Positions 43,749 to 52,695 of a stretch of DNA of 64,000 bases are shown here, piece after piece. The translations under genes were made by a program, and so were the position numbers. The notes under the pieces are model-generated. The model saw only the letters and a list, made by a program, of their open reading frames with translations. It had not been told where the DNA came from and did not search any database. The DNA lies in contig NZ_JNAW01000003.1 of the NCBI RefSeq assembly GCF_000760215.1, positions 1 to 64,000 on the forward strand. The letters run 5' to 3'. Source of the stretch: Prochlorococcus sp. MIT 0603. GTDB lineage: Bacteria; Cyanobacteriota; Cyanobacteriia; PCC-6307; Cyanobiaceae. Within the stretch, counting starts at the first letter, position 1. The number at the start of each line of letters is the position of its first letter.

Positions 43749-44764
43749 TAAATTAGTTCTTCATCAAGATAAAGCTCTTGAGATGATGCAGCAAAAGTTA
43801 GCCATATAGGAAATTGCAATATAGGAATGTCAATATTCCTCTCTGCAGAATCTACCAAAATCAAAGGAACTTCATTTGCAGCTTCTAATCGATCAGCCCT
43901 TTCAATGAGAGGTTCAGATCGCTCAAAAAGGACCACGCCACTATTTGGGCCAAAATCCTCTCTATTTAGACCTAATGCATCTTGCAAGCCTCTCCTCCAT
44001 TCGCCTAGGCGCTCTGGCTCTCCTGCCAGGACTAGAGCTTGGAATCGATCTCCATACAATTCACCAAGAATGGCAATTAATGCTGCTGAAAGCAGAACGT
44101 TCCTTGATCGATTCCCTAAACTAGGCTGAGCGCCTCGGCCACCCATATTAAAAAACCAATCTTCTAAAACATCAGCATCTTTTTGCTCCAAACTTCTTCG
44201 GAATTTCCAAGGATCAGCATAATAATCTGGTCCATCTAAGTACTGTCCCAATAATTGAAGTATTAGATCCTTATCAGGCTTGAAAGTCTCAGCAATAGCT
44301 GACACTTTTTCAATACCTTCCTCTTCTAACTCTTTTGTTTTTGTTTGATCAAGAGGAGAAGGCGAAACCACTACAGGCTGTTCAATCAAATTAAGCTGAT
44401 CTACTGATTGACTTAATTCTTGAAAAGCACCGCTTAAATAATCTTGAAAACCTTTAACTCTTCTTGCTATTGAATCTGATTGACCTGAAAAGGAGCTAGT
44501 AAATTCTTTTTCAACTTGTTTTTTCCTTTCTTGTAGCACCTCTATTTCTTTTAATAAAATCTCCCTTTTCTTTTCCAGATCAGTTAATGCAAGCTTTATG
44601 AGCTCTTTTGAATTATTTTCAGTAGATTTAGTTAAATGTGGTTTATCCTCTGAAGCAGATTTAGCATTCTCTAATTTATTATTTTCTGCTTTTAAAATAT
44701 TATCACCTTCATTATTTTCACTAGTGCCGTATTCATTGCTTGGTGTGAGATCTTTTTCAGTCAT
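43748..44764 (-). CDS. DUF3086 domain protein
   Basis: A 338-residue soluble protein known only from cyanobacteria. Residues 1-55 are a polar low-complexity lead; residues 55-95 form a coiled coil (LTDLEKKREILLKEIEVLQE). The conserved core from about residue 165 has QLLGQYLDGPDYYADPWKFR, LEDWFFNMGGRGAQPSLGNR and RNVLLSAALIAILGELYGDR, typical of DUF3086. The operon with plsY and an MlaE-type permease suggests a link to lipid metabolism or envelope maintenance; that is inference. Confidence 0.85.
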   Translation of the reverse strand: MTEKDLTPSNEYGTSENNEGDNILKAENNKLENAKSASEDKPHLTKSTENNSKELIKLALTDLEKKREILLKEIEVLQERKKQVEKEFTSSFSGQSDSIARRVKGFQDYLSGAFQELSQSVDQLNLIEQPVVVSPSPLDQTKTKELEEEGIEKVSAIAETFKPDKDLILQLLGQYLDGPDYYADPWKFRRSLEQKDADVLEDWFFNMGGRGAQPSLGNRSRNVLLSAALIAILGELYGDRFQALVLAGEPERLGEWRRGLQDALGLNREDFGPNSGVVLFERSEPLIERADRLEAANEVPLILVDSAERNIDIPILQFPIWLTFAASSQELYLDEELI

Positions 44765-44809
44765 TATATTAAGAGATATAAAATAGGGAGGGATAGATTG
44801 GGTGGATTT

Positions 44810-45214
44810 TTATTGATTTTTTATCTCTAATGATCCAACTCGTAATTTCAATTGGCTCTCTAACATTGTTTTATCAAAAAGTATTGGCAAAAGATGGGGG
44901 CTTGCAGTTTCTCTAAAATAAAGTATCCCTGGTAACTGAGGCAAGAAAATTCTCCATGCAATCCAATTCTTAAAAGGAAATCTTCTTATCTCCCTACCTA
45001 ATTGAATTACAATGAAATCATCGGTAGTAATTTTGAGCCGAAGAGTAAAAGATTGGATTAATAAGAATAGGCTAAAAATACTTGTCGAGATACCTGTCCA
45101 TAGAGGTAAAGGAGTTAATAAAATAAAAAGTCCTAGAATCGCTATTAAGACAGGTAATCTGTACATAGGTGTTAGTATTACCTCTTCAGATTTATCCATT
45201 TTTGAAAAATTCAT
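44810..45214 (-). CDS. DUF3119 family membrane protein
   Basis: A 134-residue protein with two close hydrophobic spans (LPVLIAILGLFILLTPLPLW, then STSIFSLFLLIQSFTL, residues about 20-57) and a C-terminal PH-like strand-rich part (DDFIVIQLGREIRRFPFKNW). It matches the cyanobacterial DUF3119 family in size and order. It lies between the MlaE-like permease and the DUF3086 gene, as often seen, and may help lipid transport; function unproven. The ATG at codon 6 (MDKSEEV) is an alternative start. Confidence 0.82.
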   Translation of the reverse strand: MNFSKMDKSEEVILTPMYRLPVLIAILGLFILLTPLPLWTGISTSIFSLFLLIQSFTLRLKITTDDFIVIQLGREIRRFPFKNWIAWRIFLPQLPGILYFRETASPHLLPILFDKTMLESQLKLRVGSLEIKNQ

Positions 45215-45219
45215 ATGTA

Positions 45220-45966
45220 TTAACCAAATAATACTTTAGTTAATACAACATCCATTAAGGAAACAGTTAATAATGTCATTACAACTGCTCCAGTTGTACT
45301 TGTACCAACCTCTTTAGCTCCACCCCTAGTAGTGAGACCCCACCCACATGCTATGACTGCAATTTGAAGCCCAAAAACAATCGCTTTTATTAACATGAAA
45401 GGTAGATCGCTGAATACAAGCCATCCTTTAACAGAATTCCAGAAAACATTTGGAGGAATGCTATAGAAAGCAGTGCTGCTAATTTGACCACTCCACAGTG
45501 CAACAGAAAAGAACAGTAAGCACTGCAAAGGTGCCATAACCACCATTGCTATTAGTCTTGGCACCACAAGGTATTCAACAGGATCAGTTTTCAACATTGT
45601 TATTGCATCAATCTGTTCGGTGACTTTCATTGTCCCTAGCTGAGCTGCATAAGCTGTAGCAACTTTGCCTGTTAGCAGTGTTGCCGTAAGGAGTGGAGCA
45701 ATTTCCCTTGCCAACCCAATTGCTAGTAGGCCTCCAACTTCAGAACCCAGTCCTTGACTGCTTAATTCTGCTGCAACTTGAATATTGAAGACTGTCCCTG
45801 CTGAAACCCCTGTAATTAAAACTATAAGGAAGCTACCTGGACCAGCTTCCATCAATTGTTCTGTTAAATCTGATTTATTAAAACTGCCTTTAGCCGCAGA
45901 AGTTACTGCTTGACCACCTATTAATAAGCTGCTGCCAAATCGTCTTAGCCATCGTGGTGTCTTCAT
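45220..45966 (-). CDS. MlaE family lipid ABC transporter permease
   Basis: A 248-residue permease of the MlaE/TGD1 family, which moves phospholipid between outer and inner membranes or, in plastids, from ER to thylakoid. Features are LMEAGPGSFLIVLITGVSAG (residues about 36-55), LGLAREIAPLLTATLLTGKV-like sequence (near 83-102), LGTMKVTEQIDAITML (the EQ-loop coupling helix, near 110-125) and GGAKEVGTSTTGAVV near the end. Five or six spans. The partner ATPase and MCE substrate-binding proteins are not in this window. Starts four bases inside the MFS gene. Confidence 0.9.
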   Translation of the reverse strand: MKTPRWLRRFGSSLLIGGQAVTSAAKGSFNKSDLTEQLMEAGPGSFLIVLITGVSAGTVFNIQVAAELSSQGLGSEVGGLLAIGLAREIAPLLTATLLTGKVATAYAAQLGTMKVTEQIDAITMLKTDPVEYLVVPRLIAMVVMAPLQCLLFFSVALWSGQISSTAFYSIPPNVFWNSVKGWLVFSDLPFMLIKAIVFGLQIAVIACGWGLTTRGGAKEVGTSTTGAVVMTLLTVSLMDVVLTKVLFG

Positions 45967-47384
45967 GATTCCCCAATCTGATAAGCAGGCTTATAGTCTC
46001 TCCATGATCTCATTATTAATAATCCAATAATCACAAGTAAAGAAGGTATCAATCCCATACATATACGGATAGTAGTTATTGCACTAGCTGATTGCTCCGC
46101 ACAAGTTGCAAGTTCAATACAATTAATTGATGATTTATATCCTGAGAATGTCAGTAAAATGCCAAGCAATTGAACGCTTAATCCAATTCCTATCTTTTGA
46201 ATCAAAACCATCCATGCTGTATAAATACCGGCAGGTTTATCTGGATCGGCATCAATAGCATCTGGGAGTAATGACCATGGAATAAGATAAGCAGTTGATG
46301 CTCCAAATCCTAATAGAGTAATAGTAATAATTAAAATGCTCATTTTTACAACTTCCAAGTTAGCCATTCCCAAAGAATTATTCAAATCAATACTTGAAGA
46401 TAATGGAGGTAAAATCATTACTGTTAAGCAAGCAAAAATCCAAATCGAAGCTCCTTTTAAAAGAGCTTGAATTCTTCCATATTTATTTGAAAAAAAACTC
46501 CAAAATTGCAATCCAAAAAGTGCACTAATTTGGAAGGGTATGGGCATCCATTTTGCAGTTACTGAAGGTACTTTTATAACTTGTTCCAAGTAAATTAGAG
46601 AGACTGTTTGCATAAGCTGAAGACCGCACCAGAGGAGGAGATATAAACAAATGATCTTAAGGAAGCGCTTGTTATTAAAAATTCTTTTTATTTGAAATTT
46701 GAAAGGCTCAGATGTAGGAATTGGTTTTCTAGCTTTTTTCGCAAAGGGGGCCAATCCCCAACACGAAATCAAAGTCGTCAAAGTTGCTATTAAGCCTGTA
46801 ATTCTTCCCATTTCGATATAACCATTCTCCCCCCTAGACAAAAGCCATGCTGCAACAATAAGCCCGCTTAACGAAGCAAGAATAGATCCAGTAAACCTAG
46901 AAGCATTAAGTCGAACTCTTATTGATGTTTCTTCTGTTAATTCAGTTGCCAAAGCGGCAAATGGAAGATTGACACTTGTATATGCAGTCATAAGCAAAAG
47001 TGTTATTAAGATGTAATATGCCGCTTTTTCTGATGTACCTCCTGGAGGGACCCACCACATAGCTGCCAGACTTACACCTAAAGGAACAGCGGCTCCTATC
47101 ATCCAAGGTAATCTTGGCCCCCACTTTGATTTTGTATGGTCACTAAGCCAACCTATTAATGGATCGTTGATCGCATCCCAAACTTTTATTACCATGAGTA
47201 AAGAACCCGCTACAATAGCTGGCAATCCTGCAGCACTTGTAAAGAAAGCAAATAGATAGAACCCAAGCTGTGTGGCAGCAAGCCCAGTACCAGCATCTCC
47301 CATTCCATACGAGAACATAAGCCTCCGCCTGGAAGCTTTTCGAAAAAGATTTGTTTTTCTTTGACTCGTTAAAAGGGGCTGCAC
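45963..47384 (-). CDS. MFS transporter, GPH (MelB-like) type
   Basis: A 473-residue membrane protein with about twelve spans. It resembles the glycoside-pentoside-hexuronide cation symporters: GDAGTGLAATQLGFYLFAF (near residues 29-47), KVWDAINDPLIGWLSDHTKS (near 67-86, the conserved Asp-rich TM2 loop) and RLPWMIGAAVPLG. A substrate such as a sugar or a related solute moved with sodium or protons is likely, but cyanobacterial members are also discussed as carriers for other compounds. It overlaps the MlaE-like gene by four bases and heads this minus-strand operon. Confidence 0.85.
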   Translation of the reverse strand: MQPLLTSQRKTNLFRKASRRRLMFSYGMGDAGTGLAATQLGFYLFAFFTSAAGLPAIVAGSLLMVIKVWDAINDPLIGWLSDHTKSKWGPRLPWMIGAAVPLGVSLAAMWWVPPGGTSEKAAYYILITLLLMTAYTSVNLPFAALATELTEETSIRVRLNASRFTGSILASLSGLIVAAWLLSRGENGYIEMGRITGLIATLTTLISCWGLAPFAKKARKPIPTSEPFKFQIKRIFNNKRFLKIICLYLLLWCGLQLMQTVSLIYLEQVIKVPSVTAKWMPIPFQISALFGLQFWSFFSNKYGRIQALLKGASIWIFACLTVMILPPLSSSIDLNNSLGMANLEVVKMSILIITITLLGFGASTAYLIPWSLLPDAIDADPDKPAGIYTAWMVLIQKIGIGLSVQLLGILLTFSGYKSSINCIELATCAEQSASAITTIRICMGLIPSLLVIIGLLIMRSWRDYKPAYQIGES

Positions 47385-47455
47385 AAGGTAATAATGGAGA
47401 AGTGCTAAAGCAAGCTCCAGTTCCTTTTTTGGACTGGTTATCTTTGTTGCTTAGT

Positions 47456-47526
<71 letters not shown>

Positions 47527-47538
47527 TTTATAATTATT

Positions 47539-49605
47539 TTAAGTGGTCAAAGACTCTTGAAAATCTTTTGACATCAACAAAACGAGACTTCTGCTTTCTA
47601 TTTCCACCTCATGCTGATTAGAGATTTTTTCATTGAAATGGTTTTCTAAAAAGCTTGTGTCAATAACCTTAACCCAAGATGAAATTGGCTTAGGCAATTC
47701 GAATTTCATTGATTTTTCATATCCATTTAAACCAAACCATATTGCAGACCCTTTGTCCTCTTGGTTAATGCTATAGCAAATTGTGTGTGACCAACTGCTC
47801 CAATCTGGAGCATTAACTTTTACCCCATGCCATTGCAACCAAAAGCCCTCAGCAGATTTGCTCCTATTAGGCTCTAATCCATGAGTCTTTTCAGGGCTAA
47901 ATATTGCCAATAAATCCTTCCTAATGTTTATCAGTTTCTTTACAAAATCTCTTAATTGATAATCACAACTATCTTGATCCCAAATCATCCACCCCAGCGA
48001 ATTATTTTGGCACCAAGTATTATTATTACCTCCCTGACTTCTTCCAACTTCATCTCCCATTAACATCATTGGAATTCCAGGCGTCAAAATTAAGTTTGTT
48101 AATAGATTTCTTTGCTGTCTACTTCTAATATTGTTTAAGTATTTTTTTGTAGTAGGTCCTTCTATGCCATGGTTCCAACTGTTATTATGATTTTCTCCGT
48201 CTCTATTATTTTCTCCATTAGAAAGATTATATTTTTTATTAAAGCTTACTAAATCAATCAGGGTAAATCCATCATGTGAAGTTATAAAGTTAATTGATTT
48301 CTTAACAGAGTTTTCATTGTCTTTATAAATTTTTGGGCTTCCCATAAGCCTATCTTTTAAAGGCCATGTAGTATCTTTATCTCCTTTCCAAAACTTCCTT
48401 AAATCATCTCTAAAGTGCCCATTCCAAGTACTTATTTTTTGGGCAGGAAAATCAGCGAGACGATAGAGTCCTCCACAATCCCATGGTTCACTAATTAGTT
48501 TTATCTCACTTAAAAAAGGATCAGATTCAATTTCTTCAAATATGGGAGGAAAATCAAGCGGTGCTAAATCTTTACCTCTGCTCAAACTTATACCTAAATC
48601 AAACCGAAAGCCATCAACTCCAAGCTCATTAGCCCAGCATCTTAAAGATTCAAGTATTAATTGTCTTGCAATTGGTTCATTTGCAGCAATTGTATTCCCG
48701 CATCCAGTTACATCTAAAAATTCTTTTTTATCGTTTATATGATAATAGGATGACTCCCCAAACCCCTTCCAACTAAGGAGAGGTCCATCTCCATTCCCTT
48801 CAGTTGTGTGATTGTAAACAACATCTATAAAAACTTCTATATGATTGTCATGGCATGTTTCAACAAGTTTTCTGAATTGATCTCTTGCAGTAAGAGGGTG
48901 TGCTCTTGAGACAAAACCTTGATGAGGTGTAAACCAATTAATTGGACTATATCCCCAATGATTTTCTAATCCAAATGGCGAATCTGAAGGGTCAAATGAA
49001 AAAACAGGCAATAGTTCAATTGCCGTAATTCCAAGATCCTTTATATAAGGAATCTTTTCCATCAAGCCAAGGTAAGTGCCTCTTTTCTCATTAGTTACCC
49101 CAGAGGCTAAGTCTCTTGTAAAGCCACCTACATGCAGTTCATAAATAATTGTGTTGTTCCATGAGTGCCTAGGTCTAGGGTGATCATTGAAATTAAATTG
49201 TGCCCTTTCACAAACAACTCCTTTCAAACAATTACTTGGATTGGGCAATAAGTTTGATTGTGCTGGATTTCTCTGAAAAGCATCCCAACCTGCGATTGAC
49301 CTTGCGCATGGGTCTAACAATATTGACTCAGTGTTAAAGTTATCTCCTACAACAGTTTCTAGTTCATAAACTCTATATCCATAATAGCTCCCTATGGTGA
49401 CCCCTTCAACCTCAATATGCCAATAGTCTCCTGATTTGTTTTCTTTGTTGAGATAAATAATTTCTATAGGCTGGCAATCATTTTCCTTTTCAAATAATAA
49501 AAGCTCTATACGAACAGCATTTGGAGCTGCAACCGAGAAGTTAACTCCTCTTTTAGTTATTGTGCTTCCAAGCGGATAAGCAGTGCCTAGGTTGGTTTTT
49601 AGCAC
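47539..49605 (-). CDS. glgX: Glycogen debranching enzyme (isoamylase, GlgX type)
   Basis: A 688-residue GH13 enzyme that cleaves alpha-1,6 branches of glycogen. An N-terminal CBM48-like domain (YPLGSTITKRGVNFSVAAPN, residues 10-29) precedes the barrel. Catalytic-region motifs are EVFIDVVYNHTTEG (near 257-270), VDGFRFDLGISL with the nucleophile Asp (near 330-341), SEPWDCGG with the acid-base Glu, and FITSHDGFTLIDL (near 453-465). The LMGDEVGRSQGGNNNTWCQN segment is typical for isoamylases. Length normal. It opens a pathway from stored carbon to maltodextrin in the cytosol. Confidence 0.94.
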   Translation of the reverse strand: MLKTNLGTAYPLGSTITKRGVNFSVAAPNAVRIELLLFEKENDCQPIEIIYLNKENKSGDYWHIEVEGVTIGSYYGYRVYELETVVGDNFNTESILLDPCARSIAGWDAFQRNPAQSNLLPNPSNCLKGVVCERAQFNFNDHPRPRHSWNNTIIYELHVGGFTRDLASGVTNEKRGTYLGLMEKIPYIKDLGITAIELLPVFSFDPSDSPFGLENHWGYSPINWFTPHQGFVSRAHPLTARDQFRKLVETCHDNHIEVFIDVVYNHTTEGNGDGPLLSWKGFGESSYYHINDKKEFLDVTGCGNTIAANEPIARQLILESLRCWANELGVDGFRFDLGISLSRGKDLAPLDFPPIFEEIESDPFLSEIKLISEPWDCGGLYRLADFPAQKISTWNGHFRDDLRKFWKGDKDTTWPLKDRLMGSPKIYKDNENSVKKSINFITSHDGFTLIDLVSFNKKYNLSNGENNRDGENHNNSWNHGIEGPTTKKYLNNIRSRQQRNLLTNLILTPGIPMMLMGDEVGRSQGGNNNTWCQNNSLGWMIWDQDSCDYQLRDFVKKLINIRKDLLAIFSPEKTHGLEPNRSKSAEGFWLQWHGVKVNAPDWSSWSHTICYSINQEDKGSAIWFGLNGYEKSMKFELPKPISSWVKVIDTSFLENHFNEKISNQHEVEIESRSLVLLMSKDFQESLTT

Positions 49606-49689
49606 TGAGATGACTTATTTTTACAATGCGCATTAATTACAAGCTAATGGCATAGTTATTTTTAGCAACTTCATATCTTCATTGTTTGA

Positions 49690-50325
49690 GTGAACCTGAG
49701 TAATTCAATGGAAAAGGTCAGAGATTGGCTTTGGATGTTTCCTTCCAAAAAGAATCCTAAGCGTGCAAGTTCATGGTGGCTAAATTGCAAACCAGAACCT
49801 GTATTAATAGATTGTCCTGAGTACAACTCAGAAGTTATAAATGATCTAAAAGAGTTGGCTGGCAAATCTAATCCGAAAATACTTTTAACCAGCCGTGATG
49901 GTCACAATGATGTTTCTAAAGTCAATAAATCACTTGGTTGGTCAGTTGTTGTTCAAGAACAGGAATCTTATTTACTCCCAGGAATTAAAAATCTAGAAAG
50001 TTTCGCGAATGAACTTATTACGCTCTCAGGGTTAAAGCTTCTTTGGACTCCTGGACCATCACCTGGAAGCTGTGTTGTCTATGCCCCTTCCCCTTGGAAT
50101 GTGCTGTTCTGCGGACGTTTGTTAATTCCCGTATCAAGAGATCGTATGAAAAATTTACGCGCCAAAAACACTTTTCACTGGTCCATGCAACAAGAAAGTC
50201 TGATCAAATTGCGAAAGTGGCCTCCTGTGAAAAGCTGTCCATCACTAGTTTTTGGAGGAATAGAGGGGTTGTTCGATACTCATCTGATAATGCCATGGGA
50301 GGCTTGGGACCCCAATGATGAATAG
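49690..50325 (+). CDS. Degenerate metallo-beta-lactamase-fold protein
   Basis: A 211-residue protein whose layout recalls an MBL-fold hydrolase: a strand PVLIDCPEYNSEVINDL (residues about 37-53), a loop LLTSRDGHNDV (65-75) where the HxHxDH metal motif should be, and LWTPGPSPGSCVVY (near 117-130) where active members have a TPGHTPGS-type sequence. The His residues are mostly lost, with only one left in the first motif, so metal binding and hydrolysis are doubtful. Known from cyanobacteria as MBL-related; role unknown. The ATG at codon 6 is an alternative start. HU follows about 160 bases later. Confidence 0.7.
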   Translation: MNLSNSMEKVRDWLWMFPSKKNPKRASSWWLNCKPEPVLIDCPEYNSEVINDLKELAGKSNPKILLTSRDGHNDVSKVNKSLGWSVVVQEQESYLLPGIKNLESFANELITLSGLKLLWTPGPSPGSCVVYAPSPWNVLFCGRLLIPVSRDRMKNLRAKNTFHWSMQQESLIKLRKWPPVKSCPSLVFGGIEGLFDTHLIMPWEAWDPNDE

Positions 50326-50482
50326 TTAAACATCCATAAAATTTTTGTATAAAGCATTGCACGGCCTTACTTTTCTATTGCCGGAAGTGCTTTAGCTCCA
50401 TACCATTAGCGGGATCGAGTATTTGTTAATTAACTTACCTAAGTTGGTTTTCGTTTACTCTCTGCTACAACACACTTATCCA

Positions 50483-50758
50483 ATGAACAAAGCAGACTTA
50501 GTTAATTTGGTTGCAGCTCGTACAGAGCTAACTAAGACAGACGTGGCACTTGTTGTCGATGCTGCCATAGAAACAATTGTTGACTCAGTCGTGGAAGGCA
50601 AAAAAGTCTCCATACTAGGGTTTGGCTCATTTGAGCCTCGTGATCGTTCTGCCCGTCAAGGATTAAATCCCAAGACAGGTGAGAAAATCAAAATACCAGC
50701 CAAGCGCGTTCCTGCCTTTACAGCTGGAAAGCTCTTCAAGGATCGTGTTCAGGGCTGA
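50483..50758 (+). CDS. hup: DNA-binding protein HU
   Basis: A 91-residue nucleoid protein from ATG 50483 (MNKADLVNLVAARTELTKTD). The signature GFGSFEPRDRSARQGLNPKT (near residues 47-66) and the arm GEKIKIPAKRVPAFTAG are standard HU. An upstream TTG would add 20 hydrophobic residues and is rejected. It compacts DNA as a dimer. Its leader contains a possible hairpin (bases 50357-50397), and a terminator follows. Confidence 0.96.
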   Translation: MNKADLVNLVAARTELTKTDVALVVDAAIETIVDSVVEGKKVSILGFGSFEPRDRSARQGLNPKTGEKIKIPAKRVPAFTAGKLFKDRVQG

Positions 50759-50810
50759 TTTAAGTTCTGATAGAAAGGTTATTCGGTTAACTTTGAACTA
50801 AATAACTTTA

Positions 50811-50841
50811 ATAGGGGCTCATATTTTGAGCCCCTATTTTT
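50811..50841 (+). terminator. Terminator after HU gene
   Basis: Perfect 11-bp stem ATAGGGGCTCA (50811-50821) and TGAGCCCCTAT (50827-50837), loop TATTT, then a T-run. It sits about 50 bases after the HU stop. Confidence 0.93.
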
Positions 50842-51190
50842 CAATGTACAAGCTCCTGAAAAGGGATTTGAAAACAAATAAAAAGGTTAAATTCCTCTCT
50901 TCTCTAAAGAAATGAATGATCAACCCAAACCAAATCTATTTAGTAATTTTCTAGATATTGAGGTCCGTAAACTATGAACAGCTCTTTAAGAGGGATATGA
51001 AATATTAAATTATTTTCATAAAAATAAGGGCTAAAACTATCTAAAAAATAAGCTATTTTATAGAATCCCATAAAGAAATAACAGGCTTTCCTCCTCTGTT
51101 TTGCTTGAGTTGCTTGGAAGAATCAAAAGCTATAGAATTTAGTTAAGAAATAAATCCAACAAGTCATTAAGCATTTCCGTATAATTGGTT
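50842..51190. other. Intergenic region with no clear gene
   Basis: About 350 AT-rich bases between the HU terminator and the next gene. One 21-codon ORF (50912-50977) is too short and has no ribosome-binding site. No RNA motif or repeat was found. It marks the start of the small-gene patch that runs to 53.5 kb. Confidence 0.55.
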
Positions 51191-51559
51191 ATGAGTTTTA
51201 TAACTACTAAGAAATACTTAAAAGGTTTATTTTACTTAAGTTTACTTTTCTCATACTTGTTTTTTTCTAATGTACCAAAAACAACACCTCACCTTAAAGC
51301 TGAGAGTTTAAAAAAAGATTTAATAAAATCCATAGCATCTGAATGCTTCACTTCGTTAAATAGAGATATATGTAGTGAATCTCTTGTTGAAATTGAAGAG
51401 TTGCAATTATTTGCAGGTTCACAAGCAAATTATTCATGCCAAACAAGATTATTAGGAATGGAAGCTAAATTAATAATGACTATCTTCAATATGCCAAAAG
51501 GAAAGTTCAATATTAAGGAGCTTGAAGATATCAAAGCTCATTGTGGCTTTCTCTACTGA
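51191..51559 (+). CDS. Secreted hypothetical protein with four Cys
   Basis: A 122-residue protein from ATG 51191; a TTG two codons upstream is also in frame. Residues 1-27 form a signal peptide (LFYLSLLFSYLFFSNV core). The mature part has Cys52, Cys61, Cys83 and Cys118, an even number that allows two disulfides, fitting export to the periplasm or lumen. No family recognised. Strong Lys, Ser and Leu content matches the genome. Confidence 0.65.
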   Translation: MSFITTKKYLKGLFYLSLLFSYLFFSNVPKTTPHLKAESLKKDLIKSIASECFTSLNRDICSESLVEIEELQLFAGSQANYSCQTRLLGMEAKLIMTIFNMPKGKFNIKELEDIKAHCGFLY

Positions 51560-51676
51560 ATCGAAGCAAAGCTTTAAGCAAACCAAGATAGTTTTGAATT
51601 ATTGAGTTTTACGCTTGCCTATGATTTTAAATAGGTTTTACTGCTAATTGTTATAAGAGATAGACACATCAATCAA

Positions 51677-51973
51677 ATGGGAAGCAATCAATCACCTAAT
51701 GATGATTCTAAGCAGAAAAAAGATCCTGAAACTTTTCTGAAAAACTCAAAAGCCAAAAAAAGCAATGTTGCTTCAAAAAACAATCCCGAAGCTTCTAGCA
51801 GAGAGGTTTTAATTAAGGTAGGCGGGTTTGAATATAAAACGCCAACCAAGAAAACAAGGGTTTTTCTAGGCTCACTTGTTTTAGGTTTGAATATAATTCT
51901 TGTTTTAGCTGTATTGCTCTATTTCTATAACCCTTCCTTTCAAAATTTTATCTATAATGTAGGTAGAAATTAG
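51677..51973 (+). CDS. Hypothetical protein with C-terminal membrane helix
   Basis: A 98-residue protein: residues 1-60 are polar and Lys/Ser/Asn-rich (MGSNQSPNDDSKQKKDPETF at the start), residues about 62-86 form one hydrophobic helix (VFLGSLVLGLNIILVLAVLL), and the C terminus is short. So it is a tail-anchored type protein with the N-terminal part probably in the cytosol. The internal block REVLIKVGGFEYKTPTKKTR looks like a conserved segment. A bidirectional terminator lies about 75 bases downstream. Confidence 0.65.
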   Translation: MGSNQSPNDDSKQKKDPETFLKNSKAKKSNVASKNNPEASSREVLIKVGGFEYKTPTKKTRVFLGSLVLGLNIILVLAVLLYFYNPSFQNFIYNVGRN

Positions 51974-52048
51974 CTCTTGTGTTTTATTTTAAACGACCAA
52001 AGATAGAGCAAGAATTAAAAATAAGATAAAAAGAAAAAAATCCCAATT

Positions 52049-52079
52049 AAAAAGCCCTGCTTTTAAACAGGGCTTTTTG
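52049..52079. terminator. Bidirectional-type terminator
   Basis: AAAAGCCCTG (52050-52059), loop CTTTTAAA, CAGGGCTTTT (52068-52077), with A-run before and T-run after. It ends the transcript of the tail-anchored protein. Confidence 0.9.
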
Positions 52080-52203
52080 TGAGATGTTCTTAGGAAGTCT
52101 TTCCTAGTTTCGACTCCAAGAGAATCTCAACTCCTCACTTAGTTATTATGCACTACTTATTTAGATTTCAAGCCCTAAAGATGCAACTACATCAACTGTC
52201 ACT

Positions 52204-52347
52204 GTGCCAGTTGATAACCAGAAACAATACTTAAGTCTTCATCAACAAGAGTCTGGGAAAGAGTCATCAAAAATCATTCAATACATTAATGAGTTGTTTG
52301 TAAAAGCGAACATCCATTTCGCTAATAAGCTAAATAAAGAGCAATAA
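52204..52347 (+). CDS. Possible small protein, 47 residues (GTG start)
   Basis: From GTG 52204 it reads MPVDNQKQYLSLHQQESGKE and ends NIHFANKLNKEQ. The frame is open back to 52165 (SSPKDATTSTVT) without ATG, GTG or TTG, so either GTG 52204 or an ATT at 52165 is the start. The helical, Gln- and Lys-rich pattern is protein-like. A 10-bp inverted repeat overlaps its end. No family recognised. Confidence 0.45.
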   Translation: MPVDNQKQYLSLHQQESGKESSKIIQYINELFVKANIHFANKLNKEQ

Positions 52348-52372
52348 GTTCTTAATTAGCTTATTTCCTTTT
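52324..52372 (+). terminator. Possible terminator overlapping the 47-residue ORF end
   Basis: AATAAGCTAA (52324-52333) and TTAGCTTATT (52356-52365) pair perfectly, with a 22-base loop and a TCCTTTTT tail. The left arm lies inside the ORF, so translation would melt it. AT-rich stem and long loop make it uncertain. Confidence 0.45.
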
Positions 52373-52446
52373 TAGTAAGACAACTCTTTGAGCAAAAATT
52401 CCTTTTATAGTAATATCTATTTAATCCCCCAAAATATTGCTTAAGG

Positions 52447-52695
52447 ATGAAAATATTATTTATAACCTCTTCATTTTTTCTTTTAATAATTTTAATATTT
52501 ACCACTGGATATTTTAATCCTGAATTTAAATCTGCGTTTGAAGCAGATCAACAATGCCATTTTGAAATGTCAAGTCTTATTAGCGAAATGCCTGAATTGG
52601 GATGTGATCATGATATTGAAACAAGACAATGGATCCTATTCAACCCTGGGACTTCTAATCAGCCTGCAGAAGTCGTCAAGCGATATCGATATTAA
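52447..52695 (+). CDS. Small exported or membrane-anchored protein, 82 residues
   Basis: Starts MKILFITSSFFLLIILIFTT, a signal anchor or signal peptide, followed by a polar acidic mature part with two Cys (ADQQCHFEMSS and LGCDHDIETR) that may form a disulfide. The C terminus ends in VVKRYRY. It looks like a conserved picocyanobacterial protein, function unknown. Its stop overlaps the convergent next gene by four bases. Confidence 0.65.
   Translation: MKILFITSSFFLLIILIFTTGYFNPEFKSAFEADQQCHFEMSSLISEMPELGCDHDIETRQWILFNPGTSNQPAEVVKRYRY

Noticed and set aside
50357-50397. Imperfect hairpin AAGCA..CGGC / GCCG..TGCTT upstream of HU
   Set aside because: Several unpaired bases; could be a leader structure but cannot be supported without covariation.
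50912-50977. 21-codon ORF in the spacer after HU
   Set aside because: Too short, no ribosome-binding site, no recognisable sequence.
52121-52145. CAACTCCTCACTT resembling the Yfr1 sRNA motif
   Set aside because: The conserved Yfr1 core is ACTCCTCACAC followed by a terminator; here the end differs and no hairpin with T-run follows.
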